Below are positions 1 through 7,552 of a DNA stretch of 53,211 bases, piece by piece. The first letter of the stretch is position 1. Every line of letters begins with the position of its first letter. The translations under genes were made by a program, and so were the position numbers. This DNA is from Saccharopolyspora_D taberi. GTDB lineage: Bacteria > Actinomycetota > Actinomycetes > Mycobacteriales > Pseudonocardiaceae. The notes under the pieces were generated by a model that saw only the letters and a list, made by a program, of their open reading frames with translations, was not told where the DNA came from and did no database searches. Where the stretch lies: assembly GCF_039534165.1 (NCBI RefSeq), contig NZ_BAAAUX010000034.1:1-53211 (forward strand). Reading direction: 5' to 3'.

Positions 1-884
1 AGCCCCCGCGCCCGCCGCGCAAGAGCGGCGGCAGCTTCTGGGCGCAGCGCCTGGGGTCCGCGGGCAAGCCCGCGCCACCGGAGCCGCCGGCTCCGGAACC
101 GGTCGCCGACGCCGAGGCGACGATCCAGCAGCCCGCGCTGCCGCGCCGGCCTTCGCCGCACCCGCGGCCCCAGCCCGCTCCGCCGCAGCCGGTGGAGGGC
201 GCGACCGAGCAGCTGCCGCGCGTGGAGGCGGAGGCCAAGTCCGCCGAAGCCGCCAATTACGGCGAAGCGGCCAATTACGGCGAAGCCGGGGGCACGGCGA
301 TGATGCCGTACCCGCCGCCGCCCGCCGCGGAGCCGGAGGGCACCGCGATGATGGCCTACCCGCCGAAGGCCGCCGAGCCGGAAGGCACGGCGATGATGGC
401 CTACCCCGGGGCCGACGAGGACGGCACCGAGATGCTCGCCTACCCGCAGCAGGCGGAGAAACCGCAGGACGACCCGTACGACTTCGACGCCTACGACGAC
501 GATCCGGACGAGGACTTCGGCCGCACCGGCGAGTCCGCGGACGACGACTACGACTCGGAGGCGCCCGCCGGTCTGGACGCCGACGACTACCTGTCCGACG
601 ACGACGAGGAAGAGGAGCGCTCGCCGGGCCGGGAGTGGGGCACGCTGCTGCTGCAGAGCGGTGTCGGCGTGGTCAGCGGTGTCGGCGTGTGGTTCGGCTT
701 CCACTGGCTGTGGGTGCAGTTCTCGCTCGCCGCGCTGGGCGCCGCGCTGGTGGTCACCGCGTGCCTTGTGTTCGTCGCCCGGAAGTTCTTGCGCGGCGAC
801 GATCTGAACACCATCCTGCTGGCTGTCGTGGTCGGTCTGGCGTGCACGGTGTCCCCGGCGGCGTTGGTGCTGCTGTCACACTGA
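1..884 (+). CDS. Partial membrane protein with proline-rich N-region and GTxMxxYP repeats (Rv0497-like)
   Basis: The reading frame is open from the left edge, so the true start lies outside the window; the GTG at 192 is only an internal codon. The visible N-part is disordered and Pro/Ala/Glu-rich. It includes a duplicated NYGEA and four copies of an octapeptide of the form GTAMMAYP (GTAMMPYP, GTAMMAYP twice, GTEMLAYP). A strongly acidic Asp/Glu stretch follows. The last 80 residues form about three membrane helices and end in a short tail. Position directly before a sugar-isomerase gene matches Rv0497 of M. tuberculosis, a conserved membrane protein of unknown role. Function is not known. Confidence 0.75.
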   Translation, partial: PPRPPRKSGGSFWAQRLGSAGKPAPPEPPAPEPVADAEATIQQPALPRRPSPHPRPQPAPPQPVEGATEQLPRVEAEAKSAEAANYGEAANYGEAGGTAMMPYPPPPAAEPEGTAMMAYPPKAAEPEGTAMMAYPGADEDGTEMLAYPQQAEKPQDDPYDFDAYDDDPDEDFGRTGESADDDYDSEAPAGLDADDYLSDDDEEEERSPGREWGTLLLQSGVGVVSGVGVWFGFHWLWVQFSLAALGAALVVTACLVFVARKFLRGDDLNTILLAVVVGLACTVSPAALVLLSH

Positions 885-933
885 TCCGGCTTCGGTACCC
901 ACACCGCGAACCTTCGGGCATGCTGGGCAGGAC

Positions 934-1788
934 ATGACATCGGAACGAGTTCCCGAGCACATCGAGGAAGCGCACATCCCCGTGGGGCTCTCCAGCGCGT
1001 CCGTGTGGCCGCAGCCCGCGCGTGCCGCCTTCGAGATGGCCTCCGACCTGGGTTTCGACGGTGTCGAGGTCATGGTGTGGGCGGACGCGGTGAGCCAGGA
1101 CGTGGCCGCGCTGCGCCGATTGTCCGACCGCCACGGGGTGCCGGTCCTGGCGGTGCACGCGCCGTGCCTGCTGATCACGCAGCGGGTGTGGTCGCCGGAG
1201 CCGGAGGAGCGGTTGCGGCGCTCGGTGGTGGCCGCGAGCGATCTCGGGGCGTCGACGGTCGTCGTGCACCCGCCGTTCCGCTGGCAGCGCCGCTACGCCG
1301 AGGGTTTCGGCGAGCTGGTCGGGGAACTCGAGGAAGCCAGCGGCATCCGGATCGCGGTGGAGAACATGTTCCCGGTGCGACCGCCGAACTCCTGGAACCG
1401 GCTCCGCGGCGGGAAGTCCTCGGGCCTTTCGGCGTTCAAGCCCTCGCCGGACCCCACCGACGTCGGGTACCGCAACTACACGCTCGACCTCTCGCACGCC
1501 GCCGCCGCGCACGTGGACGCGATCGACCTGCTCAAGCGGATGGGCGGCGGGCTGGCCCACGTCCACCTCGCCGACGGCACCGGGGCGCCGCGCGACGAGC
1601 ACCTCATCCCCGGGCAGGGCAACCAGCCCTGCGCGGAGGTGTGCGAGGCGCTGGCCGCCGACGGGTTCGACGGCTCGGTCGTGCTGGAGATCAACACCCG
1701 CAAGGCCCGCAACGCGCGGCAGCGCGCGGCCCTGCTCGCCGAGGCCCTGCTGTTCGCCAGGCTGCACCTGGAACCGCTGCGTTCGTGA
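934..1788 (+). CDS. Sugar phosphate isomerase/epimerase-like TIM-barrel protein
   Basis: A 284-residue protein of the AP-endonuclease-2/xylose-isomerase-like TIM-barrel family, syntenic with Rv0498. Family-type segments are visible: an early GLSSASV strand, VHAPCLL near residue 72, VVHPPFRW with a likely metal-binding His, AVENMF with a likely metal-ligand Glu, LDLSHAAAAHVD, HVHLAD and a late VLEINT. These positions normally carry the divalent metal ligands. The substrate cannot be told from sequence. The ATG start has only a weak AGGA close by, and no better start is in frame. It lies 49 bp after the membrane protein gene and is probably co-transcribed with it. Confidence 0.85.
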   Translation: MTSERVPEHIEEAHIPVGLSSASVWPQPARAAFEMASDLGFDGVEVMVWADAVSQDVAALRRLSDRHGVPVLAVHAPCLLITQRVWSPEPEERLRRSVVAASDLGASTVVVHPPFRWQRRYAEGFGELVGELEEASGIRIAVENMFPVRPPNSWNRLRGGKSSGLSAFKPSPDPTDVGYRNYTLDLSHAAAAHVDAIDLLKRMGGGLAHVHLADGTGAPRDEHLIPGQGNQPCAEVCEALAADGFDGSVVLEINTRKARNARQRAALLAEALLFARLHLEPLRS

Positions 1789-1830
1789 TCCCGGCGACCC
1801 CGCGAAGTGATCAAGAAGCGGCCTAGTCCG

Positions 1831-1836
1831 TAGAAT
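1831..1836 (+). promoter_or_regulatory. -10 box of a leaderless promoter
   Basis: TAGAAT sits 7 nt before an ATG at 1844, the geometry expected for a leaderless actinobacterial transcript. No convincing -35 is visible. Confidence 0.45.
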
Positions 1837-1843
1837 CGTGACC

Positions 1844-1903
1844 ATGATTCGATTCCGCGCTGTTCCCGCCGGTGCGGGCGGCTGCCCGGTGGGGCCGGCG
1901 TGA
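1844..1903 (+). CDS. Putative 19-codon leaderless upstream ORF
   Basis: An ATG seven bases downstream of a TAGAAT box opens a 19-residue frame (MIRFRAVPAGAGGCPVGPA). Its TGA stop overlaps the GTG start of the thioesterase gene as GTGA, in a different frame. The geometry suggests a translated leader that couples translation into the downstream gene. The peptide resembles nothing I know, and its sequence may not matter. Confidence 0.35.
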   Translation: MIRFRAVPAGAGGCPVGPA

Positions 1904-2691
1904 ACGACCTGCCCGACGTGTTCGCCACGGCCACCGCAGTGCGCCCCCTCGGCGACGGCAGCTTCGTCGCCGACCTGCACCCGGACTGGGCGGTCGGGGA
2001 CCGCCCGCACGGCGGGTACCTGCTGGCGATGATGACCAGGGCCGCCACCGAGGGCGACTCGCTGGCGCCGCTGTCGGTCAGCGCGCAGTACCTGCGCCCG
2101 CCGCAGACCGGCCCGGTGCTGATCCGCACCCAGACGCTCAAGACCGGCCGCACCGTGACGGTCGTCCGCGCGACGCTGGAGCAGCGCGGGCAGGTCTGCG
2201 TGGACGCGACGCTGGGCCTGGGCGAGATCCCCGCCGACGAGCCCGCCTGGTCGGACGTGCCCGAGATGCCGGTCAACCCGCCGCCGGAGGCGCTGGACCT
2301 GAGCACCTCGGACGCCGCGAAGTTCTTCCACCTGGCCAAGACCTGCGACGTGCGGCTGGACCGGGAGGGCGCCGGGTTCCTCGACGGCGACATCGACAGC
2401 CCGCCCCGGCTGCGGCTGTGGGCCAAGCCGCGCGGCGCGCAGCCGGACCTGCTGTTCGGCCTGGTGGCCGGGGACCTGACGATGCCGGTGACGTTCAACC
2501 TGGGCCGGTTCGGCTGGTCGCCGACGGTGCAGCTGACCGCGCTGATGCGGGCCCGTCCGGCCAACGGCTGGCTGCGGTTGTTCGTCGAGGCCAAGGCCGT
2601 GCACGGCCGCTGGTTCGACGAGGACACGACGGTGGTGGATTCGACGGGCAGGATTGTCTGTCAAGCCCGCCAACTCGCCATCAGCGGGTGA
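1900..2691 (+). CDS. Acyl-CoA thioesterase-like double hot-dog protein
   Basis: A 263-residue protein of the acyl-CoA thioesterase (4HBT_3/TesB-like) type, syntenic with Rv0499. The N-terminal hot-dog shows DRPHGGYLLAMM, the helix start typical of this family, followed by the strand SVSAQYLRPP. The C-terminal hot-dog ends with WFDEDTTVVDSTGRIVCQARQ, the usual last-strand signature (DxxGxxxxxARQ). The GTG start overlaps the stop of a short upstream ORF and has little Shine-Dalgarno, which is consistent with translational coupling. The natural acyl substrate is unknown. Confidence 0.8.
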   Translation: MNDLPDVFATATAVRPLGDGSFVADLHPDWAVGDRPHGGYLLAMMTRAATEGDSLAPLSVSAQYLRPPQTGPVLIRTQTLKTGRTVTVVRATLEQRGQVCVDATLGLGEIPADEPAWSDVPEMPVNPPPEALDLSTSDAAKFFHLAKTCDVRLDREGAGFLDGDIDSPPRLRLWAKPRGAQPDLLFGLVAGDLTMPVTFNLGRFGWSPTVQLTALMRARPANGWLRLFVEAKAVHGRWFDEDTTVVDSTGRIVCQARQLAISG

Positions 2692-2738
2692 GGGAAGTGT
2701 GAAGAAACCGGTTTGCGTGGCGGGTCAGGTAGCGGAAC

Positions 2739-2822
2739 CTCAGGCGTCCGCTGGCTGCGGGATCTTTTTCCGACGTATGCCAATACGACGGAAAAAGCTG
2801 TCCTCGCCAGCGAACGCCTGAG
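2739..2822. repeat. Nested long inverted repeat
   Basis: Outer arms 2739-2755 and 2806-2822 match at 16 of 17 positions. Inside them, arms 2764-2778 and 2783-2797 pair at 14 of 15 positions around a GCCA loop, flanked by T5 and A5 runs (TTTTTCCG...CGGAAAAA). The T tract could serve as a bidirectional terminator between the thioesterase and the convergent fadD gene. The double palindrome also resembles a small non-coding mobile or REP-type element. Confidence 0.7.
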
Positions 2823-2829
2823 AACCCGC

Positions 2830-2879
2830 GGCGGTGCCGGTTGCGTGCTTGGGCTAAGCGGCTTCGCCGCTTGAGGACG
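2830..2879 (+). repeat. REP-like dispersed repeat, copy A
   Basis: A 50-bp unit consisting of GGCGGTGCCGGTTGC, six variable bases, the hairpin core AAGCGGC-TTC-GCCGCTT (2856-2872) and GAGGACG. Copy B lies at 35898-35948, identical over the first 15 bases and over the 22 bases from GGGCTAAG to the end of the hairpin. Both copies lie at the 3' end of a minus-strand gene that faces a plus-strand gene. Confidence 0.75.
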
Positions 2880-2937
2880 ATGGCTGGGTTGGGGTGGCGG
2901 TTCCGCGCGTGGGGCGCGGAACCGGCTGCCGGGTGGG

Positions 2938-4566
2938 TCAGCTGAAGGTGGTTACGTTCAGGTGGCCTTCGGAGTGCTGTTGGCGGAGGCGCTTCTTGTC
3001 GAACTTGCCGACGCTGGTCTTGGGGGTTTCGGCGACGAAGGTCCAGTGCTCGGGCAGCTGCCACTTGGCGACGCGCTCGGCCAGGAAGTCGCGGAGCTCG
3101 TCGGCGGTGGCCTGGTGGCCCTCGCGGAGCACGACCGCGACCAGCGGCCGCTCGTCCCACTTCTCGTCCGGGACGCCGATGACCACCGCCTCGGCCACCG
3201 CCGGGTGCGCCATCACGTGGTTCTCCAGGTCCACCGAGGAGATCCACTCGCCGCCGGACTTGATCACGTCCTTGGCCCGGTCGGTCAGCCGCAGGAAGCC
3301 CTCCGGGGAGATGTGCCCGACGTCGCCGGTGCGCAGCCAGCCGTCGTGGAACTTCTCCGGGTCGTCGTCGCGGTAGTAGGACGCGGCGATCCACGGACCG
3401 CGGACCTCCAGCTCGCCGACGCTCTCGCCGTCCCACGGCAGCACCGCTTCGCCGTCACCGATCAGCCGCCCCTCCACGCCGGCGGGCAGCCTGCCCTGGC
3501 TGGCGCGGTAGGCCCACAGCTGTTCACCGGTCGCGCCCGCGGGCGGGCGGGCGACGGTGCCCAGCGGCGAGGTTTCGGTCATGCCCCAGGCGTGCAGGAT
3601 CGGGATGCCGTAGCGCTCCTGGAAGGTCCGCATCAGCGCGGGCGGGCAGGCCGAACCGCCGACGACGACCTCCTGGAGCGAGGAGATGTCCTGCGGAGCG
3701 GCGTCCAGGTGCTGGAGCACGCCCTGCCAGATCGTGGGCACCGCGGCGGCGAAGGTGGGCCGCTCGGTGGCGATCATGTTCACCAGCGGCTCCGGCTGGA
3801 GGAACCGGTCCGGCATGACCAGCGACGCGCCGACCATGAACGCCGCGTACGGCAGCCCCCACGACATCGCGTGGAACATCGGGACCACCGCGAGCGCCGT
3901 GTCCGCCTGCGACAACCGCATGCCGTCGGTCATGCACACCTGCATCGAGTGCAGGTAGATCGAGCGGTGCGAGTAGACGACGCCCTTGGGGTTGCCGGTG
4001 GTGCCGGACGTGTAGCACATCGCGGCGGCGCTGCGCTCGTCCACGGAGGGCCACGGGAACTCCTCCGGCTGCCCGGCCAGCAGGTCCTCGTAGGCGTGCA
4101 CCTCGACGCCCGTGGGCGGCTCCAGCGTCCCCTCGCCCACGACGATCACGTGCCGCACGGTCCGCAGCTGCGGCAGGATCTTGCCGAACAGCGGCAGCAG
4201 CGTCGCGTCGACGACGACCACCCGGTCCTCGGCGTGGTCGGCGATGTAGACGATCTGCTCGGGGAACAGCCGGATGTTCAGCGTGTGCAGCACCGCCCCC
4301 ATCGCGGGCACCGCGAAGTACGCCTCCAGGTGTTCGGCGTTGTTCCACATGAAGGTGGCCACGCGCTGGTCGCCGGTCACGCCGAGACCGCGCAGCGCGT
4401 GCGCGAGCTGGGCCACCCGCCGCCCGGTGCGCGCGTAGTCCTCACGGCGCACCCCGTCGCCGGTCCAGGTCCGGACCTCGGCGGTCCCGTGCGGGCCGCT
4501 GCCCTGCGCGAGGATCCGGGAGATCGACAACGCGCCGTCCTGCATGGTGCTCAACATCGAGATCAT
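2938..4566 (-). CDS. fadD: Long-chain fatty-acid-CoA ligase (FadD type)
   Basis: A 542-residue ANL-superfamily adenylating enzyme that activates fatty acids with ATP and CoA. Visible motifs are the P-loop CYTSGTTGNPKGVVYSH near residue 190, WGMTETSPLG (A5 region), the hinge GWLRTGDVG near 415, and the catalytic lysine in KTSVGKFDKK near 525. Length and motifs match the medium/long-chain acyl-CoA synthetase family. The start has AAGGAG three bases upstream; a second ATG at 4557 is possible. It is divergent from proC and convergent with the thioesterase gene. The symbol is generic because the chain-length preference cannot be read. Confidence 0.9.
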   Translation of the reverse strand: MISMLSTMQDGALSISRILAQGSGPHGTAEVRTWTGDGVRREDYARTGRRVAQLAHALRGLGVTGDQRVATFMWNNAEHLEAYFAVPAMGAVLHTLNIRLFPEQIVYIADHAEDRVVVVDATLLPLFGKILPQLRTVRHVIVVGEGTLEPPTGVEVHAYEDLLAGQPEEFPWPSVDERSAAAMCYTSGTTGNPKGVVYSHRSIYLHSMQVCMTDGMRLSQADTALAVVPMFHAMSWGLPYAAFMVGASLVMPDRFLQPEPLVNMIATERPTFAAAVPTIWQGVLQHLDAAPQDISSLQEVVVGGSACPPALMRTFQERYGIPILHAWGMTETSPLGTVARPPAGATGEQLWAYRASQGRLPAGVEGRLIGDGEAVLPWDGESVGELEVRGPWIAASYYRDDDPEKFHDGWLRTGDVGHISPEGFLRLTDRAKDVIKSGGEWISSVDLENHVMAHPAVAEAVVIGVPDEKWDERPLVAVVLREGHQATADELRDFLAERVAKWQLPEHWTFVAETPKTSVGKFDKKRLRQQHSEGHLNVTTFS

Positions 4567-4687
4567 CAGCTCCTTCGAACCGGTGCGTGGCGGGGCGGTT
4601 CTGTGGTCGCAGCCACACTAACGACCGAGGTGGGCGGCCGGGAGGGGGAGACGGATGCACCGTCCGTGTTCTGGCAGGCTGCTCGGC

Positions 4688-5500
4688 ATGACGACCATCG
4701 CGGTACTCGGAGCGGGCAAGATCGGCGAGTCCCTGATCTCGGGGCTGCTGCACGCCGGGAGGTCCCCGCAGGACCTGCTGTTCACCGAGCGGTATCCGGA
4801 GCGGGCGCGGGAGCTGACCGAGCGCTACGGCGTCGTGCACGTCGACGTCGCGGACGCGGTGCGCCGGGCGGACGTCATCGTCATAGCGGTCAAGCCGCAG
4901 GACATCGAGCCGCTGCTGGACGCGATGGCGGCCGACCTGCCCGCGAGCAAGCTGGTCGTGTCCCTGTGCGCGGGCCTGCCGACCGAGTTGTTCGAGCGGC
5001 GCCTGCCCGCGGGCACGCCGGTCGTCCGGGTCATGCCGAACACGCCGATGCTGGTCGGCGAGGCGATGAGCGCGGTCTCCGGCGGCGCGCACGCCGACGA
5101 CGAGCACCTGCGGCTGGTCGAGGAGCTGCTGGGCAGCGTCGGCAAGGTCGTGCGGGTGCCGGAGACCCAGCAGGACGCGGTGACGGCCCTGTCGGGCTCG
5201 GGCCCGGCGTACTTCTTCTACCTGGTCGAAGCCATGATCGACGCCGGGATCCTGCTGGGCATCCCGCGCGCGGTGGCCGCCGACCTGATCGTGCAGTCGG
5301 CGGTCGGCGCGGCGGCGATGCTGCGCTCCGACGAAGGCCACCCGGTGATGCTGCGGGAGGCGGTCACGTCCCCGGCGGGCACGACTATCGCGGGCATCCG
5401 CGAACTGGAGAAGCACGGCGTCCGCGCGGCCCTGATCGACGCCATCGAAGCCGCCCGCGACCGCTCCGTGGAACTGGGCCAGGCCCACAAAGCAGACTGA
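4688..5500 (+). CDS. proC: Pyrroline-5-carboxylate reductase
   Basis: A 270-residue cytoplasmic enzyme that performs the last step of proline synthesis, NAD(P)H-dependent reduction of 1-pyrroline-5-carboxylate. The Rossmann motif LGAGKIGESL is at the very N-terminus. PNTPMLVGEA and ALSGSGPAYFFYLVEAM are family signatures, followed by VTSPAGTTIAGI near residue 225. I placed the start at ATG 4688 (MTTIAVLGAG); a longer frame from 4655 would add 11 residues before the conserved Rossmann strand. Same place as Rv0500. Confidence 0.95.
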   Translation: MTTIAVLGAGKIGESLISGLLHAGRSPQDLLFTERYPERARELTERYGVVHVDVADAVRRADVIVIAVKPQDIEPLLDAMAADLPASKLVVSLCAGLPTELFERRLPAGTPVVRVMPNTPMLVGEAMSAVSGGAHADDEHLRLVEELLGSVGKVVRVPETQQDAVTALSGSGPAYFFYLVEAMIDAGILLGIPRAVAADLIVQSAVGAAAMLRSDEGHPVMLREAVTSPAGTTIAGIRELEKHGVRAALIDAIEAARDRSVELGQAHKAD

Positions 5501-5579
5501 CCAGGCGACCACCCGCGCAAACCAGCCCCAAACCCCAAAGGCCAAAAACGATCCGTCGCAGGTTGCTCATCAGTCCCGT

Positions 5580-5630
5580 TACTCTCGACAGAGCACGTGC
5601 GTGAGGTTCCGTCGGAGGGGAAGCCGACGG
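5580..5630 (+). promoter_or_regulatory. Probable promoter and leader hairpin before the HTH gene
   Basis: TACTCT at 5580-5585 is a fair -10 box. The following leader contains CCGTCGG (5609-5615) pairing with CCGACGG (5624-5630) over an 8-nt loop. The -35 region is unremarkable. Confidence 0.35.
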
Positions 5631-5659
5631 CGCGACGCGTGCGGAGGACGGGGTGAACC

Positions 5660-5884
5660 ATGTCTGCGAACTCCGAACCCAGCCAGCAGGCGCCGCCCTC
5701 GGTCGGTCAGGTGCAGTTCCTCACCGTGGCCGAGGTCGCCAAGCTGATGCGAGTCTCGAAGATGACCGTCTACCGGCTGGTGCACGCGGGTGAGCTGCCC
5801 GCGGCCCGCGTCGGCCGCTCGTTCCGCGTCGCGGAGAAGGACGTGCACGCGTACCTGGAGCACGCCTACTACAACGCGGGATGA
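5660..5884 (+). CDS. Small helix-turn-helix DNA-binding protein (excisionase family)
   Basis: A 74-residue protein made almost entirely of a MerR/excisionase-type winged HTH. FLTVAEVAKLMRVSKMTVYR is the helix-turn-helix, and LVHAGELPAARVGRSFRV forms the wing. It matches Rv0500A, which is conserved next to proC and the bS22 gene across actinobacteria. About 20 N-terminal residues are disordered. Likely a DNA-binding regulator; its targets are unknown. An SD-like GGAGGACGGGG precedes the ATG. Confidence 0.85.
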   Translation: MSANSEPSQQAPPSVGQVQFLTVAEVAKLMRVSKMTVYRLVHAGELPAARVGRSFRVAEKDVHAYLEHAYYNAG

Positions 5885-5938
5885 GGTGGTCACGTGCTCG
5901 ACGGACCCCGCGTCGTCAGGCCGGGGTTCCGGGCCGGG

Positions 5939-5944
5939 TAAGCT
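5939..5944 (+). promoter_or_regulatory. Candidate -10 box for the bS22 gene
   Basis: TAAGCT matches the actinobacterial TANNNT pattern. It would start a transcript near 5951, upstream of the 16-bp tandem repeats, giving a leader of about 145 nt before the bS22 start codon. Confidence 0.35.
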
Positions 5945-5965
5945 GTCAAGCCGGTCGTGCCTGGT

Positions 5966-6029
5966 ACCAGTGCTGCCAGAGACCAGTGCTCCGAGAGACC
6001 GGTGCTTCCAGAGACCGGCGCTCCCGCGG
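5966..6029 (+). repeat. Four 16-bp tandem repeats in the bS22 leader
   Basis: The units are ACCAGTGCTGCCAGAG, ACCAGTGCTCCGAGAG, ACCGGTGCTTCCAGAG and a diverged ACCGGCGCTCCCGCGG. They are contiguous with no spacers, so this is not a CRISPR array. They lie between the HTH gene and the bS22 gene, probably in the 5' leader. Confidence 0.8.
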
Positions 6030-6096
6030 AGCGGCCTCGGTGGGCCGGCGCAGGCACGTGATGACATCGATTACCGACGACAGCTAAGGATTCCGC

Positions 6097-6198
6097 ATGG
6101 GCTCGGTCATCAAAAAGCGCCGCAAGCGCATGTCCAAGAAGAAGCACCGCAAGCTTCTCCGCCGGACCCGCGTCCAGCGTCGCAAGTTGGGCAAGTGA
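6097..6198 (+). CDS. 30S ribosomal protein bS22
   Basis: A 33-residue, extremely basic protein beginning [18 protein letters not shown] and ending RRKLGK. It belongs to the AURKAIP1/COX24-like family, equivalent to Rv0500B and to the small subunit protein bS22 seen in mycobacterial ribosome structures. It binds 16S rRNA. AAGGA lies 8 nt upstream of the ATG. Position between the small HTH gene and the SDR gene is conserved in actinobacteria. Its size makes it easy to miss in automated calls. Confidence 0.92.
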
Positions 6199-6245
6199 GC
6201 CATCGGGCCCGCCTCTCCTAGGACGGGCTCCCGCTCAGTGCCACC

Positions 6246-6284
6246 ACCGCCGTCGGCCGCATCGGGTCGGCGGCGGTAGTTTTT
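6246..6284 (+). terminator. Rho-independent terminator after bS22
   Basis: A 13-bp stem (6246-6258 with 6265-6277, two G-U wobbles as RNA) with loop GCATCG is followed by AG and TTTTT. It ends the HTH-bS22 unit. Confidence 0.8.
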
Positions 6285-6495
6285 CCCGCGGCGCCGCCTC
6301 GACCGGATGGCGCTGGGCAACCGAGGGTCGCGCTGGGCCGAACGGGTGGCAGGGTGAAACCTGGTGGTGGCGACCTGGACCCTGCGTCGTTACCTCGCTG
6401 CCCCATGTGGTGGAAGATTGCGGCGGTAGCATCGGCAGTCTGGCCGTATCGGAGCACTGCCGGAGTCGGCACACCACTCTGCTTGGAGGCACATC
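6285..6495 (+). other. Promoter-bearing intergenic stretch before the SDR gene
   Basis: No gene is supported here. TAGCAT near 6428 could be a -10 box. TTGGAGG ends 6 nt before the GTG start of the downstream gene and is a good ribosome binding site. Confidence 0.4.
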
Positions 6496-7527
6496 GTGCC
6501 CAACGTCGTGCTGGTGACCGGGGTCAGCCGGTTCCTCGGCGGGCAGCTCGCCGCCCGCCTGGCCGCCAACCCCGCCGTCGAACGCGTGCTGGGCGTGGAC
6601 ACCGTGCAGCCCGGCCGCGACCTGCTGCGCCGGATGGGCCGCACCGAGTTCGTCCGCGCCGACATCCGCAACCCGCTGATCGCGAAGGTCATCACCGCGG
6701 CCAGGGTCGACACCGTGGTGCACGCGTCGGTCAACTCGCACTCCGGGCCGGACGGCCGCGCCACGATGAAGGAAATGAACGTCATCGGCACCATGCAGCT
6801 GCTGGCGGCCTGCCAGAAGTCGCCGCTGGTGCGCCGGATGGTGGTCCGCTCGACCAGCGCGGTCTACGGGTCCAGCCCGCGCGACCCCGCGGTGTTCACC
6901 GAGGACATGGAGCCCAGGGATCTGCCGTCGTCGGGTTACTCCAAGGACGCGGTGGAGATCGAGGGCTACGTCCGCGGGTTCGGCCGCAGGCGGCCGGACG
7001 TCGACGTCACCACCCTGCGGTTCAGCAACCTGATCGGGCCGCGCATCGACGCGGTGCTCACCAGGTACTTCGAGCTGCCCGTGGTGCCCACCGTCTTCGG
7101 CTTCGACGCGCGCCTGCAGCTGCTGCACTCCGAGGACGCGCTCGCCGTCCTGGAGCGGGCGACGCTGGACGCGCCGCCCGGGGTCTACAACGTCGCGGGC
7201 GCGGGCGTGCTGATGCTGTCGCAGGCGATCCGGCGGGCCGGGCGGCTGCCGATGCCGGTGCCGCGCAGCGCGCTGTCGCCGGTGAGCCGGTTCTTCCGGA
7301 GCACCAGGCTGGTGGACTTCTCGCCGGAGCAGCTCCGGTATCTGAACTTCGGCCGCGTGCTGGACACCACGCGGCTGCGGGAGCGCTTCGGGTTCACCCC
7401 GCGCTGGACGACCCAGCAGGCGTTCGACGACTTCGTCCACGGGCGCGACCTGCGCCCGGTGATCGACCCGGAGCGCATCCGCGAGGTGGAGCGCGGTGTC
7501 GGGAACCTGATCGCGCGACTGCGTTGA
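6496..7527 (+). CDS. SDR-like NAD-dependent epimerase/dehydratase family protein with altered active site (Rv0501-like)
   Basis: A 343-residue extended-SDR relative, syntenic with Rv0501 (annotated galE2). The N-terminal nucleotide motif reads VTGVSRFLGGQLA, where the usual second glycine of TGxxGxxG is replaced by Arg. The catalytic YxxxK is not intact: the segment is SSGYSKDAVEIEGYV, with Tyr two residues before Lys instead of four. Other SDR features remain, including VDTVVHASV, MVVRSTSAVYG and LRFSNLIGPR. Epimerase activity should therefore not be assumed. It is followed after 25 bp by an acyltransferase gene and is probably co-transcribed with it. Confidence 0.85.
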   Translation: MPNVVLVTGVSRFLGGQLAARLAANPAVERVLGVDTVQPGRDLLRRMGRTEFVRADIRNPLIAKVITAARVDTVVHASVNSHSGPDGRATMKEMNVIGTMQLLAACQKSPLVRRMVVRSTSAVYGSSPRDPAVFTEDMEPRDLPSSGYSKDAVEIEGYVRGFGRRRPDVDVTTLRFSNLIGPRIDAVLTRYFELPVVPTVFGFDARLQLLHSEDALAVLERATLDAPPGVYNVAGAGVLMLSQAIRRAGRLPMPVPRSALSPVSRFFRSTRLVDFSPEQLRYLNFGRVLDTTRLRERFGFTPRWTTQQAFDDFVHGRDLRPVIDPERIREVERGVGNLIARLR

Positions 7528-7552
7528 GGCACGACAGCCAGAGGGAGGGGTA

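Noticed and set aside
754..2673. 639-residue minus-strand open frame
   Set aside because: It is the antisense shadow of the isomerase and thioesterase genes, with His/Arg/Pro-rich composition and no domain.
5966..6029. CRISPR-like repeat array
   Set aside because: The 16-bp units are contiguous with no spacers and there are no cas genes in the window.
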